Positions 34,263 to 44,487 of a stretch of 64,000 bases of DNA are shown one piece after another; the stretch's first letter is position 1; the number at the start of each line of letters is the position of its first letter. Origin of the DNA: Meghimatium bilineatum (Eukaryota > Mollusca > Gastropoda > Stylommatophora > Philomycidae); NCBI GenBank assembly GCA_034231615.1, contig CM067322.1, positions 66,697,354-66,761,353 on the forward strand. The letters are read 5' to 3'. The notes beneath the pieces were generated by a model. That model searched no databases. It saw nothing but the letters and a program-made list of their open reading frames with translations, and was not told where the DNA came from. A program made the translations under genes and the position numbers.

Positions 34263-34855
34263 AAGGATGAATGTACAATGTTGAAGAAGACCCAACTGAG
34301 ATGGACTGGACATATATGAATGTCTGATGATACATGATGATCTCATTAAGGGAAAACTACTGGCTGGTGAACAGAGAAATGCTCTTAAGTACTCTCTCAC
34401 AGTGTCTCTAAAGATCTTCAACATCAATATCACCTGGGAATACATCTCTCAGTATCTCCCAATGTGGCACAGCAACACCAACAAAGGTACTAGCATTTCT
34501 GAGAAAAATTACATTTCAGAGACACAGAAAACATACTTCTTGAAAGGACAGAGTAGCAAACACACAGATGTCCGATTCTTATACTATATTATTACTATCT
34601 AAAATGTGGCAGAGAATTCTATGCCTGAATTTGACTTTTTGTAATCTCCACAAATGTCAGAGAAATGTAACAATGAAATTCTGAAACAGTTTTCATCATC
34701 ACCTGCTATGCATTGCTATTATTAGTAGCGAGCTTTGTTATTATAGTAGGAGGCACCATCTCATTAATAATATTATCAAGGTGATTTTTCTAAAGTTACT
34801 ACTCTTTGACTTTTTCAGGTTAATCTGGAAGCTTTAAATTTATTCAACCAAGACA

Positions 34856-35182
34856 ATGCTAGTCCTGAGAAATAGAATTCCAGTGTGGCACAAGTATTTG
34901 AAAAATACCTGCATCCAACCCAAAAATGTCACTACTTCATCATTATTGTTCAGTTCAGTACCAACTTGTGGTTTATTTCTGCAGCTGAAAAGCAATATTA
35001 CTAAAGTAATTCCATTATGCGCCACTTCATCCCGGAATTATGTACAACCACACTTTAGAAAACTTGTTAGATGCTCTCCATCTACATCTGTTAGACCTAT
35101 ACATCTCAGCTCATATTGTGCCATGGCAGATTATCCTAAAGGAACAGGTAATCAGGAGCAGGAAAATCTTATGGCCGAAATG
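34856..35182 (+). CDS. TMEM160: TMEM160 coding exon 1
   Basis: It encodes MLVLRNRIPVWHKYLKNTC through NQEQENLMAEM (109 codons) and ends at ATG|GTATGA, phase 0. A likely 3' splice site (CTTTTTCAG, ending 34818) lies 37 bp upstream, so a 5' UTR intron is possible. An alternative donor ACAG|GTAATC at about 35148 would end in phase 1 and could join exon 3 directly, skipping the microexon. Confidence 0.8.
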
Positions 35183-38100
35183 GTATGATTAAAGTAAATA
35201 TGTGTAGTTAGTTTGAATGAAAATTTAATTACTTATTCTGCTTTCCATGAGCTTCTCATTTAGATTTCAATATCCATTTTCTGATAAAACAATCTGTCCA
35301 TTGGAGATAATGCTTTTATGTCCTGAGTTTTACTCTTTCTAAGTAAGAAGCTTCTCAAAGCATTGGACATCGCTGATAGTTGGAGCCTTCTGAGTATTAA
35401 ATAAAGCTCTAGAGAAACCTTCCCATTGTAATAAAGTATACAAGAGCTATATTGCTCATAATTCTTTGGGATCGAAACAAATAACAAGCAAGCTTTAGAG
35501 TTTGTCAATTAGTGTGGCTCTGTGTGGTCAGATGTTGGACTTCCTGCTAGGTTGGATAGTTTTGAAGGATATGCTTTAGATTGACACAGAAAATCCATGA
35601 TGGATTCCATGAAAAAAAAGACACTGTAGCCATCTTATTTGACTTACAACTTATGATCAAGTATAATGTCTATTGATAAAGATTATTGAGGTAGGAATTA
35701 GTGAAAAGCTATATTACTGGATAAAATTACAGAACAATCCAGACAAAGATACATGATTCAATTTCATCTAAAGAAAATTAGTTGTAGAGGAAGACTCACT
35801 ACAGGGTTCTGCTTTGAACTGCACCATCTTTCTTATTTACATTAAATGACCTAACCAAGCATATCAAAGCTAAAAAAAGTCCTCTATTCTGATGACCTAG
35901 CAATTATGGCAGAGCCAAGAGTGTTTAAAGTGCAGCAAAAAGACTAAATGGAGATTTAAGAAGACTGCTCAAGTACTGTCAAACAGGGAAGCTGAAAATA
36001 AACTGTGAGAAAACTGTCTATACCATCTTTACCATGAAATATAAAGTAGCCCAAGAAAATGTCAATCTGTAGTTATATACACAGAAATTGCCAAGAGAAG
36101 ACCATCCTATATATCTTGGAGTCATGCTTGATTGGAAGCTCACCCTCAACAGGCATGTAGAAAATGTCATAAATAAAGCCATGAAATGGTTACAGCTACT
36201 GAAAAGGCTCACTGGCACATCTTGGGGATCAGACAAAGATACCCTCAGAGGACTATATCTTGGTTACATACATTCTGATTTTACATACATTCAAAACAAT
36301 ACACTCCTGATAACATCTTCCAAACAAATGTAGAAACTCTAGACAGAGTGCAGAACAATGTCCTATGCCTTATTAGTGGAGCAATGAAATCTAAACCAAT
36401 GGCTGCATGTGAAATACATACAAATGTAGAATCCATTGAGAAACAGAAAAATATGGCTGCAATGGAGGTTTATGAAAGAAGCAAAAGAATGAACAAAGAC
36501 AACCCAAATAAACAACTTGTAGAAAACTGGCAACTAAAGTTCAAAATAAAATAATAGTCAGTCCTCAACCATGTCAGTGAAATCAAATCCAGCTATCACA
36601 TCCCAGACAAAAGACAAGAACTGCAAAGAGTAGAAAAATATTTATCACCACACACATTTTAAATTGCCAGAAATTAAGACACAATTAAGAGATAATGCAA
36701 CGAAAAGTTCTCTGACCCAGTAAATCTTATGAAAGCAATACAGAAAACATGACACCTATGCAGAACAATGGATTCATGTCTATACTGATGGGTTTGCTTA
36801 CAAAGCCACCATCAAAGCAGGTTATGGTGTCTATATAGAATATCCAGACAAAATATCTGATGAATTGTCTGATGCCTGTATGGAGATATGTTCTAACTAT
36901 GAACCTGAAATAGCAGCACTAGAAGTTGCCTTTGTACCACCTGAAGACCATATTTGATGCTTTTCCATCAAAAGTCCAAAACATTGTGATTTTTACAGAC
37001 TCTTTTCTCGGACGGTGGCCATTGAAGACGGAACCCGTTAAGGAGTGTGTAACAACTCACCTGTTGAATCAACCAGCTCTTCGTCAACCAAAAAGACAGA
37101 AACATTCGAGGGGTAGCCAATGTCAATATATGTTTTTACTGATGTTTTATTATTTATTTAGCTTTATTAAAAAACCAACAATATACAACAATGATGGACC
37201 AGCAATACTGAAATCAGAAGTAGAACATGCAATAAATTCAATAAAATGTGGAAAAGCTGCAGGCTCTGACAACATAACAGCAGACATAATAAAAACTCTA
37301 AATGAATTTGGTGTAGATACTATCACAGAAATTTGCAGTGACATATACGAAACAGGCCATATACCTAAAGACCTAACATCATCAATATTCATACCACTAC
37401 CTAAGAAGCCCAGGGCTGTGGACTGTACAGATTATAGAACAATAAGTCTAATGAGCCATCTAACTAAAATACTTCTCAAGATAATACATGAAAGAATTAA
37501 GAACAAGATAGACATGGAGGTCGGTGAAGAACAATTCGGTTTTAGGAAAAACAAAGGAACCAGAGAAGCTATACTGAGTATCCGGCTAGTGATAGATAAA
37601 TATATAGAAGTCCAAAAAAGTATCTATATTTGCTTCATAGACTACAGCAAGGCCTTTGACAGAGTCCAACATGAAAAATTAATCAAATGTCTTCAAGAAA
37701 TAGGCATAGATGGAAAAGACATCAGGCTGATTAGAAATATATATTGGGAACAAACTGCATCAATAAGGTGTGAAAACAGCTACTCACCGTACATAGAAAT
37801 AAGAAGAGGGGTAAGACAAGGATGCATTTTATCACCAAGCCTATTTAATATCTACACAGAGAATATCTTTAAAAATATAGAAGAAATACCAGGACTCAAG
37901 ATCAATGGGAAAATAATAAACAACATTAGATATGCAGATGACACTGTTCTTTTAGCAGAAAGTGAACATGAACTACAAAGACTAATAGATCAAGTCAATA
38001 AATCAAGTAATGAATATGGACTGGATATAAACATTCAAAAAACAAAAACCATGATAATCAGCAAAAACACAGAAGAACAGGAGGTAAACATAAACATACA

Positions 38101-41100
38101 GGGAGAGAAACTACAACAAGTAAAACAGTATCAATATCTTGGACACATAGTCACAAATGATGGCAGATGTGAAACAGAAGTTAAAAGGAGAATAGGAATG
38201 GCTAAAAGTACCTTCAATGACATGAGGAAATTATTAATATCTAAACAAATTACAAACAAGTTAAAAATGAGAATTATAAAATGCTACATCTATTCCATAT
38301 TAATGTATGGCTCAGAAACATGGACACTAAATAAACAATTAGAAGACAAAATTGATGCCTTTGAGATGTGGGTATATAGAAGAATAGGGAGAACATCATG
38401 GAAAGAGAAGAAAACAAATAAAGAGGTGCTAAAAACACTTAATATGAAGAAAGAACTACTAAGAGAAATAAAGATCAGGCAAATAAAATACTTTGGACAC
38501 ATTAAAAGACATGACACCCTATTGAAGACCTTACTTGAGGGTAAAGTCAAAGGGAAGCGAGCAAGAGGTAGGCAGAGATACAAGTGGGAGAGTAACATTA
38601 CACGATGGACAGGTTACAGTCTAGCAGAGTGCACCACCAAGACAAGAGACAGGAGATGTTGGAGAAACGTTGCAGCCAACCTTCGTTGCGGAGACGGCAC
38701 TTGATGATGATGATGATGATTACTAATGGAGGAAGAGGAAGATCATATTAACGACAATAGCTTTAAAGGTGGGAGTTGAAAAGGCATATTGGACTCAGTG
38801 TAAACGATGATGACCATTCAACTAAACTGGGATGATGATAAAGGTGATATCTGCGGTGTGCCAGAGTGTGACTAATGAGTCTTATGCATGCCTGGAATTG
38901 TCTACCACATTCTAAACATGTGTGTCATAATTAGATGCATTGTTCCTGCGCCCACGGGTACTGAACCGTTTCTCGTCTTTTCCCATCTGTGAGCATGGTT
39001 CCAGTAAGGAAATACTCTACAATAGATTTGAGCTCGGGTTTGTTTACCCTCTTAGCTCTTAGTCAAGGCTTCATTCACCGACATCGCCTAAGTCTGAGCC
39101 TCTACAGATATTTAGTGATATTTGCTGCTTCTGCTTTTCCATGAGACATTATTCTTGGAGATAACTAGAAGTTTGTTCTCGAGCTAAACATTGCTTTAAT
39201 TACGATTTTCTTATAGCATTTTCTCCATTCTATTTGCACATGGTGCTGCCCTATAGCGATGTGCTGCCCTCTCATTGTACTCAATATGCTAACCTGAGGC
39301 TTGCTCATGATTCTCGATGTTTGTGAGCTTGAGACAGGACATTCCTGCATTCAGGCCACACACTGTCTTATACTCTACTGCAACAATGTTTTGGCTGTGA
39401 GGACAGAGATGTTTCATTCAGAGATCTTTTTTTTTGTCATGGGCAAACAAATTTCCTTCTTTCTTAATCTATACTGCTCAGACATGATCCATAAAGCACT
39501 AGCCATGCTGCTTCACATGAGCTTCAAAACAGTCAGTTTCCAAGGTGCACCTCTAGGAGATGCTTTTATGATCTTAGTTACCCGGTATCTGCTAACCCTG
39601 GCTCTGGATGAGAGCAATGCATAAACCTTTGCTGCCCATATCAGCATTCAAAATGAAATGCTATAGGGGTTCAAAGGTCATAAGATTGTCATGGACAGAA
39701 AGATGAACCAACGAAGATGTCCACAAAGATCTGAACATAGAAGAAGACACTCAAACTGTCAAATACTGCATGTTTCATTTTTGAGGGAGGGATTTTGTAG
39801 CTGTGTGATACAGACTACATGCTCTTGCTGTCACCATGCCATGTAAAGGGTTTTTTTAATTTATAGAAGAAGACTGGCTCCTCAAAACTATCAAAAAAAA
39901 ACAAGCAAATATATTTTGGACGTATGAAAAGACACAATGGTTTAGAAAGATTAATCATGGAGAAAAATATCCAGGAAAGAAACAAGAGACTATGACTAAG
40001 ACTATGATGGACACAGAATATCGAAGACCTTCTGAACATGATTCTGAAAGAGGCTGGACAGCTTACACAGAACTGAGAGGCTTATTGCATGGCAGTGAGG
40101 GGAACATGTTCTATTAAAAACATGTCACATGGGTGATGTTTAATATTTGTTTAATATGATCTGTTTAATATTTGTCTAATGAGATCTGTTTAATATTTGT
40201 TTAATGCGATCTGTTTAATATTTTGTTTAATGAGATCTGTTTAATATTTTGTTTAATGAGATAGCTAACATGTTTAGTGAAATCGATTTCCCTGGAAAAT
40301 CAAATAGTGACATTGAAATCATAAATGATTCAGTAGTTTTCACATGCTTCCATCATTTAGTTCCATCAGATAGTGCTCCTCAAGAAGCATTGCTATACAG
40401 ACACAATGGATACAGAGTCAGGGTCATACCATGCAAAAGATGGATTACAAAAATAAAAGAATCAATGAAAACAAGCATGTATGAAACACACAAATAGGCT
40501 GTCTCCAGAGAACTATTTAACCTCTGATGAGATATAAGGAGTATAAATCGAAATGAAAGAAGAAATCATAAATATATTGAGAGTTGATATATTCTTCAGA
40601 TGATAACTTCTTTTCTTAAGAGTTAAAAAATGTCTGCTAGATGCTATTTTATGATCATGTTATTTTCTCAAAAGTTTCACATTTATATAATTTGCTTATA
40701 ATATAATATTTTAATATATTATTTATAATTATTTATAATATTATATTAATATAATAATTTTTTTTCTCTGTGATGCTGAAATATATGAAAAATTTATATC
40801 TGTTCTTCAGAACCTGCGACTGGTAAATGAGAATAGTAAGTCTTATTTGTCTTTTGTGCTACATAAATAATAATATCATATATAGCTTATGATGATATCA
40901 TGTCTGGCTATGTGGTGGCAAGGTAGAGGTGCAGAGAGCTTATGTGAAGGTGCTGGGCTCAAATTTCACTGCAGGATATTGTACATTCAGAAATCAATGA
41001 CAAATTATTGAACATAAATACTGTAAATAAAATTACTACAGCCAAACAATTAATTTTAACATATCGAAGCATGGCTTCTGGGTCTTTGACCCTCTATAAG

Positions 41101-43812
41101 ATTGAATAGCCAACTCCACGCTTAATCTTCTCTTACAGGCAGGTAATAATGTATCTTATCTTTGCTTCACATCTGGGCCTGGCAACACACAAGCTGTCTA
41201 AATATTCATCTTTGATAGGTCTAGATATTCTTCTTGATATTCTGTTTTGAACACATGAAGCTGTACATCATCTTATTTTGTTGTGCTCCAAGTCTCCGAA
41301 CCATATAAATGGGGATTGTGCATCTCTGATTTTTATTATGATAGTCTATGGTATTCAGAGATATCTTCATGCACTGCAGCGAGCAAGAAAATAAATGATA
41401 CCATTATTTTCTCACATTATATCGTATGCTGACTTGTACTGTTTGTTCACAGTAATAATATACCAACATTAATATATGCAGGAGCTGTGGTAGCTCAGTG
41501 GTTAGCGCCCTGGCTTCTTAATCTGGTGATCCAAGTTCAATTTCCAGTTCAACTGGGAATATTTTAAAATCCTCAAAGGCCATTAAGTTGACCAAGCCTA
41601 AGGAAATGGGTACCAGATCTTATGGGAAAGTAAAGGTGGTGAGCTCTGATACTGACCACATAATTCATTGTATGCCATTGATCAATGAGAAATACAGACC
41701 AGACACTGTATTCCTTGATACACTTTAGGTGTCAATAAGGGAAACGTCACTTTAAAAAAATATATTCAGGAAGTTTTACAAAAGAATAATGTATATGAGC
41801 TTGTGAACTTAATGTAAGCTTGTGGTGAAATTTTTAAAATGCTTATCAGTCAACTTCCAAAAACATCATTCTGTATTTCAGTCCAAATTCACTGTAAAAT
41901 GTGTATTTTAATCCCATATTTTATATAAAAAGTACTGAACTATGGTCGTTTTTGTTTCTACTCTCAGAAATTATAGCAATAGAGCTTTTGTATCCTTTGT
42001 GCAATGGGAAAGTTTCTCCAGAACTTGATTTTATACCCAGAAGGTTGCAACTCTTAAGTGTTGAGCAATGTTTTGAGAGAGAAAAAAACTCTCCCAGGCA
42101 GGGTAAATCATAATTGTATAAATGATGTTATGTGGGGAATCTACAAGAGGAAAACCTCACTATATATGCATGTCTGTGCTGAAGACGGAGGCAGCCAGCC
42201 CAAAAGGAGCACAATGAATCAGGATGCCATGCACAAAACACAATGGAAACATGTCAATATCTCATAATAGTTATAGTGCCTGCCCTGTGGCAGATTTTCG
42301 GGCAGGCCCTATACCTCGAAAGGGCCCAACCTCAATTACTGGAGGTCCTTCTCGGGTGCCCTGGGGGGGGGGGCAAGGGAATAGAGCTACTCAAGGTTCT
42401 ATGGGCCACTGTATGAACTACAAAAGACAGTGAATTTTATTAAGGAGACATAATTGCAGATATAGACATGTTTCACATGAACGAAAGAAGAAGAAGACAT
42501 GCATGTCATCTACTAAGGGCTTACACACATGGTGGTTGAACAATGGTGAGACTTTTCAAACCTTCTGCATGCAGTAAAGATAAATACATGGTTAAAGGTT
42601 AACATGGATTTAGCCTATTCAATGAAAACTATGTATATTCTGTACAAATGAAAAAAATATGTACCAGTTATAGACATACATTATTTAAATACATAAAATG
42701 ATACTTCTATTAGGTTTTCTGTCCTGGTGCCGCAATGCTTACTTGTCCTCTGTGGTTGGTGTGGCTATGATTACAGAAGGAACAACAGCTTTAGCTCAGA
42801 GTGCTGGAGTAGGTATGTCAGATGTTGGTTGTCTTAATTTTCTGTGCAGTGTTACTTGTGATATTAAATATCTCAGAAGGATCATGCTGTACAATGAAAC
42901 CTGTGGACCTTCTAGTGTGGTAGCCTAGTTAGTAGTGAACTTGCTTACCATCACTGGGTTACAGCATGCTAGGTTCGAAACCTCATCAGGACAAAAACAT
43001 CCTGTTTGTAATTTCTCGCCTGACTCGACAGCTTCTCCAGTTGACCCAGCTGTAAATGGGTACCTCAAGCATGGGTTAGGGAAGGTAAACACATCAAGGT
43101 AGGAAAGTGGCCATCCCATCTAATAGTTGCTGTGGCTTAGTACATGAAGTTATCTTCATTCCCCAACGTCAGATTGCTGTCATGGGATATACATTTACCT
43201 TTAAAGTAAGAACATTTATTGATAGAAAAATGATATCTAATGAATAAAGTTCTGTAAATAAATCTAAAAATCACAGATAAATTTGAATACATTAAAAAAA
43301 CACATTAATCCTATGATTAATACTTTTACAATTAAAAAAGTTATACTTTGTCATTGTGTAGTAAATGAGTTCTAAAAATCTAAGTTACGGTATGTTTAAT
43401 ATTTTCTTTATTTGCTGTTATAAACTATAAGATTATAGGTATTGATTTGATTGAGTTTCCATCTGTATTATGCTAAGAATTAACTATAATTTGAAATGTC
43501 AATGCAGTTGAATTCATCGTTTCAGGAGCTCTTGTTGTGGGCACAATGAACTTGTTTTGGGGAACTTCATGCCACATCTCTAATCTGATCCGGATGAGAC
43601 ATGTCACAAGAATGTCCAGTATAATACTTTTTCTCAATATTTTGGGCTCCTTTCTTCATTGCCTTCTGTGGATATTTGTTTTAGTATGTTACGTAGGCTT
43701 CCTAGATGAAACTAACATGTTTGAGCAGCAGCAAAATGCTGATATTAATCCAGTTTTACCTGACGTTGAGTTTCAGCATTCTGATAATAGAATTCATAGA
43801 AAAAAACAATGA
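34856..43812 (+). CDS. TMEM160: TMEM160 ortholog, mitochondrial membrane protein, 4 coding exons
   Basis: The predicted spliced coding sequence is 34856-35182, 40811-40835, 42714-42812 and 43526-43812, 738 nt or 245 residues. All introns are GT-AG and the phases agree (0, 1, 1). Residues 1-90 are rich in R, K, S and T without acidic residues, a typical mitochondrial presequence. FLSWCRNAYLSSVVGV (119-134) matches the FLSWFRNGLLASGIGV I recall from human TMEM160. GTMNLFWGTS (156-165) matches LCVVWGSAS. A long hydrophobic helix covers about 181-208, followed by an acidic end as in the family. Human TMEM160 is 188 residues; this one is longer at the N-terminus. The family is an inner-membrane protein of mitochondria with an unclear biochemical role. 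An in-frame stop at 34835 precedes the ATG. Confidence 0.88.
35335..35490 (+). repeat. Unidentified interspersed repeat, SINE-G
   Basis: CTTCCCATTGTAATAAAGTA, then CAAGAGCTATATTGCTCATAA and TTCTTTGGGATCGAAACAAA. Its first part is present in inverse at 41975-42095, and its last part recurs near 24805 and 54675. This is probably a SINE. The ends are unclear. Confidence 0.45.
35540..37005 (+). mobile_element. LINE-G, RT to RNase H, broken
   Basis: A plus-strand LINE. It encodes KIAISEKLYYWIKL-like words, a damaged QGS/YSDDLAIMAEP RT core near 35880, LPREDHPIYLGVMLDWKLTL, VQNNVLCLISGAMKSKPMAA, then RNase H words WIHVYTDGFAYKATIKAGYG, NYEPEIAALEVAF and IVIFTDS. It stops at the RNase H third Asp, where the 28S scrap begins. 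Multiple frameshifts are present. Confidence 0.75.
37006..37081 (+). pseudogene. 28S rRNA fragment
   Basis: CGGACGGTGGCCATTGAAGA (37009 on), then CGGAACCCGTTAAGGAGTGT and GTAACAACTCACCTGTTGAA closely match the conserved large-subunit rRNA stretch that I recall as CGGACGGTGGCCATGGAAGT, CGGAATCCGCTAAGGAGTGT, GTAACAACTCACCTGCCGAA. About 65 of 72 positions agree. It lies exactly between the break in LINE-G and the LINE-B region, so it is a captured rRNA piece and not a functional gene. Confidence 0.85.
37160..38729 (+). mobile_element. LINE-B, open RT frame, (TGA)n tail
   Basis: A LINE without RNase H; the frame is open to TGA 38704. The order is: GPAILKSEVEHAINSIKCGK (thumb lead-in), IPLPKKPRAVDCTDYRTISL, ICFIDYSKAFDRVQHEKLI, RRGVRQGCILSPSLFNIYTE, NIRYADDTVLLAESEHELQ, YQYLGHIVTNDGRCETEVKR, SETWTLNKQ, FEMWVYRRIGRTSWKEKK, IKYFGHIKRHDTLLKTLLEG and GKRARGRQRYKWESNITRW. 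It ends ANLRCGDGT with a TGATGATGATGATGATGAT tail. It lacks the endonuclease, so it is 5'-truncated near 37160. The RT is uninterrupted, so it is fairly young. The clade is RTE-like, unsure. No TSD was found. From 38730 to 38900 nothing is seen. Confidence 0.92.
38940..39630 (+). mobile_element. LTR-retrotransposon fossil, LTR end plus leader
   Basis: It shares blocks in the same order with 51563-52800: a GGGTACTGAACCGTTTCTC word, ATTCACCGACATCG, TAACTAGAAG, a GTGCTGCCCT word and TATCTGCTAACCCTGG. No gag or pol is present. It is older than the 51563 copy. It is a broken remnant. Confidence 0.55.
39860..40110 (+). mobile_element. LINE-K C-terminal fragment
   Basis: The plus strand encodes IYFGRMKRHNGLERLIMEK then a broken run ending in an EAGQLTQN..AY word. 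It resembles the FGHVKGHNCLERQILDGRVY block at 48465-48735. It is short and full of stops. Confidence 0.5.
40138..40262. repeat. 27-bp minisatellite, about 5 units
   Basis: Units of GTTTAATATTTGTTTAATGA then GATCT, with little drift among the last four. Confidence 0.9.
40249..40497 (+). other. Open frame of unknown origin, 82 codons
   Basis: It encodes NSDIEIINDSVVFTCFHHLV, PQEALLYRHNGYRVRVIPCK and WITKIKESMKTSMYETHK, an ordinary-looking amino-acid mix, inside TMEM160 intron 1. I do not recognise it. It could be an exon of an unrelated gene, a processed pseudogene scrap or chance. It begins within the minisatellite, so the start is not real evidence. Confidence 0.25.
40811..40835 (+). CDS. 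TMEM160: TMEM160 coding exon 2, 25-nt microexon
   Basis: The stretch is bounded by a pyrimidine-rich acceptor (ATCTGTTCTTCAG) and a strong donor (GTAAGT). It reads NLRLVNEN plus the first base of a Ser codon, entering at phase 0 from exon 1 and leaving at phase 1 into exon 3. With exon 3 it gives LRLVNENSFLSW, which lines up with LRKAHETAFLSW of human TMEM160 as I recall it (L, R, E and FLSW identical). It is inferred and needs transcript support. Confidence 0.65.
40905..41065 (+). mobile_element. SINE-C copy
   Basis: The head has GTGCTGGGCTCAAATTTCAC (B-box region). The body is TGTACATTCAGAAATCAATG, CAAATTATTGAACATAAATA and a CACTACAGCC-like end. Confidence 0.6.
41060..41200 (-). mobile_element. 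SINE-A fragment
   Basis: An antisense piece: AGCATGGCTTCTGGGTCTTT, ATAGCCAACTCCACG and GGGCCTGGCAACACACAAG. The tail half is missing. 41200-41475 shows a LINE-like scrap (TGCACTGCAGCGAGCAAG) and no gene. Confidence 0.55.
41475..41755 (+). mobile_element. tRNA-derived SINE with clear A and B boxes
   Basis: GTGGTAGCTCAGTGGTTAGC opens the element (A box TAGCTCAGTGG), and CAAGTTCAATTTCC follows at about 41532 (B box). The spacing fits a tRNA gene, but the acceptor stem is not complementary and no discriminator/CCA end is seen, so it is a SINE head. The body (CATTAAGTTGACCAAGCC, GATACTGACCACATAATTCA) is unlike the other families. Confidence 0.75.
41975..42095 (-). repeat. SINE-G copy, inverse of 35335 repeat
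   Basis: CAATGGGAAAGTTTCTCCAG, CCCAGAAGGTTGCAACTCTT and GAGCAATGTTTTGAGAGA match the inverse of 35335-35490. Also in TMEM160, intron 2. Confidence 0.4.
42378..42497 (+). mobile_element. LINE-A 3' end fragment
   Basis: TGGGCCACTGTATGAACTAC, AAAAGACAGTGAATTTTATT and GAACGAAAGAAGAAGAAG match the last 120 bp of LINE-A. It is a strongly 5'-truncated insertion, close in sequence to the 28759 copy. Confidence 0.8.
42714..42812 (+). CDS. TMEM160: TMEM160 coding exon 3
   Basis: It follows acceptor TTCTATTAG and ends at GTAG|GTATGT. It encodes FLSWCRNAYLSSVVGVAMIT then EGTTALAQSAGV, the conserved core and first hydrophobic segment. It begins and ends in phase 1. Confidence 0.9.
42905..43200 (+). mobile_element. 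tRNA-derived SINE-D
   Basis: GTGGTAGCCTAGTTAGTAGT (A-box region) and CTAGGTTCGAAACCTC (B box, near 42970) form a tRNA-like head. The body contains CTGACTCGACAGCTTCTCCA and CCCCAACGTCAGATTGCTGT. It lies in intron 3 of TMEM160. 43200-43520 is AT-rich intron. Confidence 0.65.
43526..43812 (+). CDS. TMEM160: TMEM160 coding exon 4 with stop
   Basis: After acceptor CGTTTCAG it encodes ALVVGTMNLFWGTSCHISNL then IRMRHVTRMSSIILFLNILG, a hydrophobic helix (LLWIFVLVCYVGFL) and an acidic, polar tail ending RIHRKKQ and TGA. A polyadenylation signal was not identified with confidence. Confidence 0.9.
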
Positions 43813-44487
43813 GGTCTGATGATCTTTATTCTTCTAAACTATTTTATTGACTGTATTGTGTGTAAGTTAATTATTGTGTGTGCTTTATTTATGCGTTAAG
43901 ATACTATCCCTCTACTCGATTCTCAGACATAGGCATTTAAGATGACAGTTGTGTGAAAAGAATGCCAAATTATCTCACTCCCAAGAAAATTCTCTTAGTT
44001 AAGCTCTCATCTGATGAATGACAAAGGGGTAGATCAAAGCTACGATATAAAGACATCGTCAAATAGCTTTGAACAATTTTAGGATTAACCCATATGCTTG
44101 GGAAAATTGGCTGTTGATTGTACAGTATGGAGTACAGCGCTATGTTGAGGCATCCAGTTGTCGGAGAGAGAAGTCTGAAGATATGCAACATAGATAAAAC
44201 GCATCTTAACCATTAACTTAAACACATATTTGTTATGTATATTCTATTCCCTGCTGATATAATATTGGCAAAATATCCAAGAGAGAAGTTGCAATTTAAG
44301 GTCTTTGTAGTCCATATGTAACTTTTACACTGGCCTGCTTCCTGATCATCTGTAAAGATGCAAAAAGCAATCATAGTTATTATCTGTTTTATCCATCTTT
44401 TCAACTGACATGCAAAAAGCCATCATAGTTATTGTCTGATTTATCCATCTTTTATCCATAGTTGAAGATAGCATATCCGAGGCAATG
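43813..44487. other. Downstream of TMEM160, no gene
   Basis: Probably 3' UTR and then intergenic DNA. A short duplicated piece, 'GATGCAAAAAGCAATCATAG / CATGCAAAAAGCCATCATAG' (44357 and 44409), is a 52-bp tandem duplication. No other signal was seen. Confidence 0.5.

Larger units (their letters stand above)
35183..40810 (+). other. TMEM160 intron 1, repeat-filled
   Basis: The intron is 5.6 kb with a GTATGA donor and a TCTGTTCTTCAG acceptor. It holds a repeat at 35335-35490, LINE-G (35540-37005), a 28S rRNA scrap, LINE-B (37160-38729), an LTR-element fossil (38940-39630), a LINE-K scrap and a 27-bp minisatellite. The stretch 40500-40800 is AT-rich with nothing else seen. Confidence 0.7.

Noticed and set aside
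41475-41550. A functional tRNA gene
   Set aside because: A and B boxes are present, but no paired acceptor stem or proper anticodon arm could be drawn, and a SINE-like body follows.
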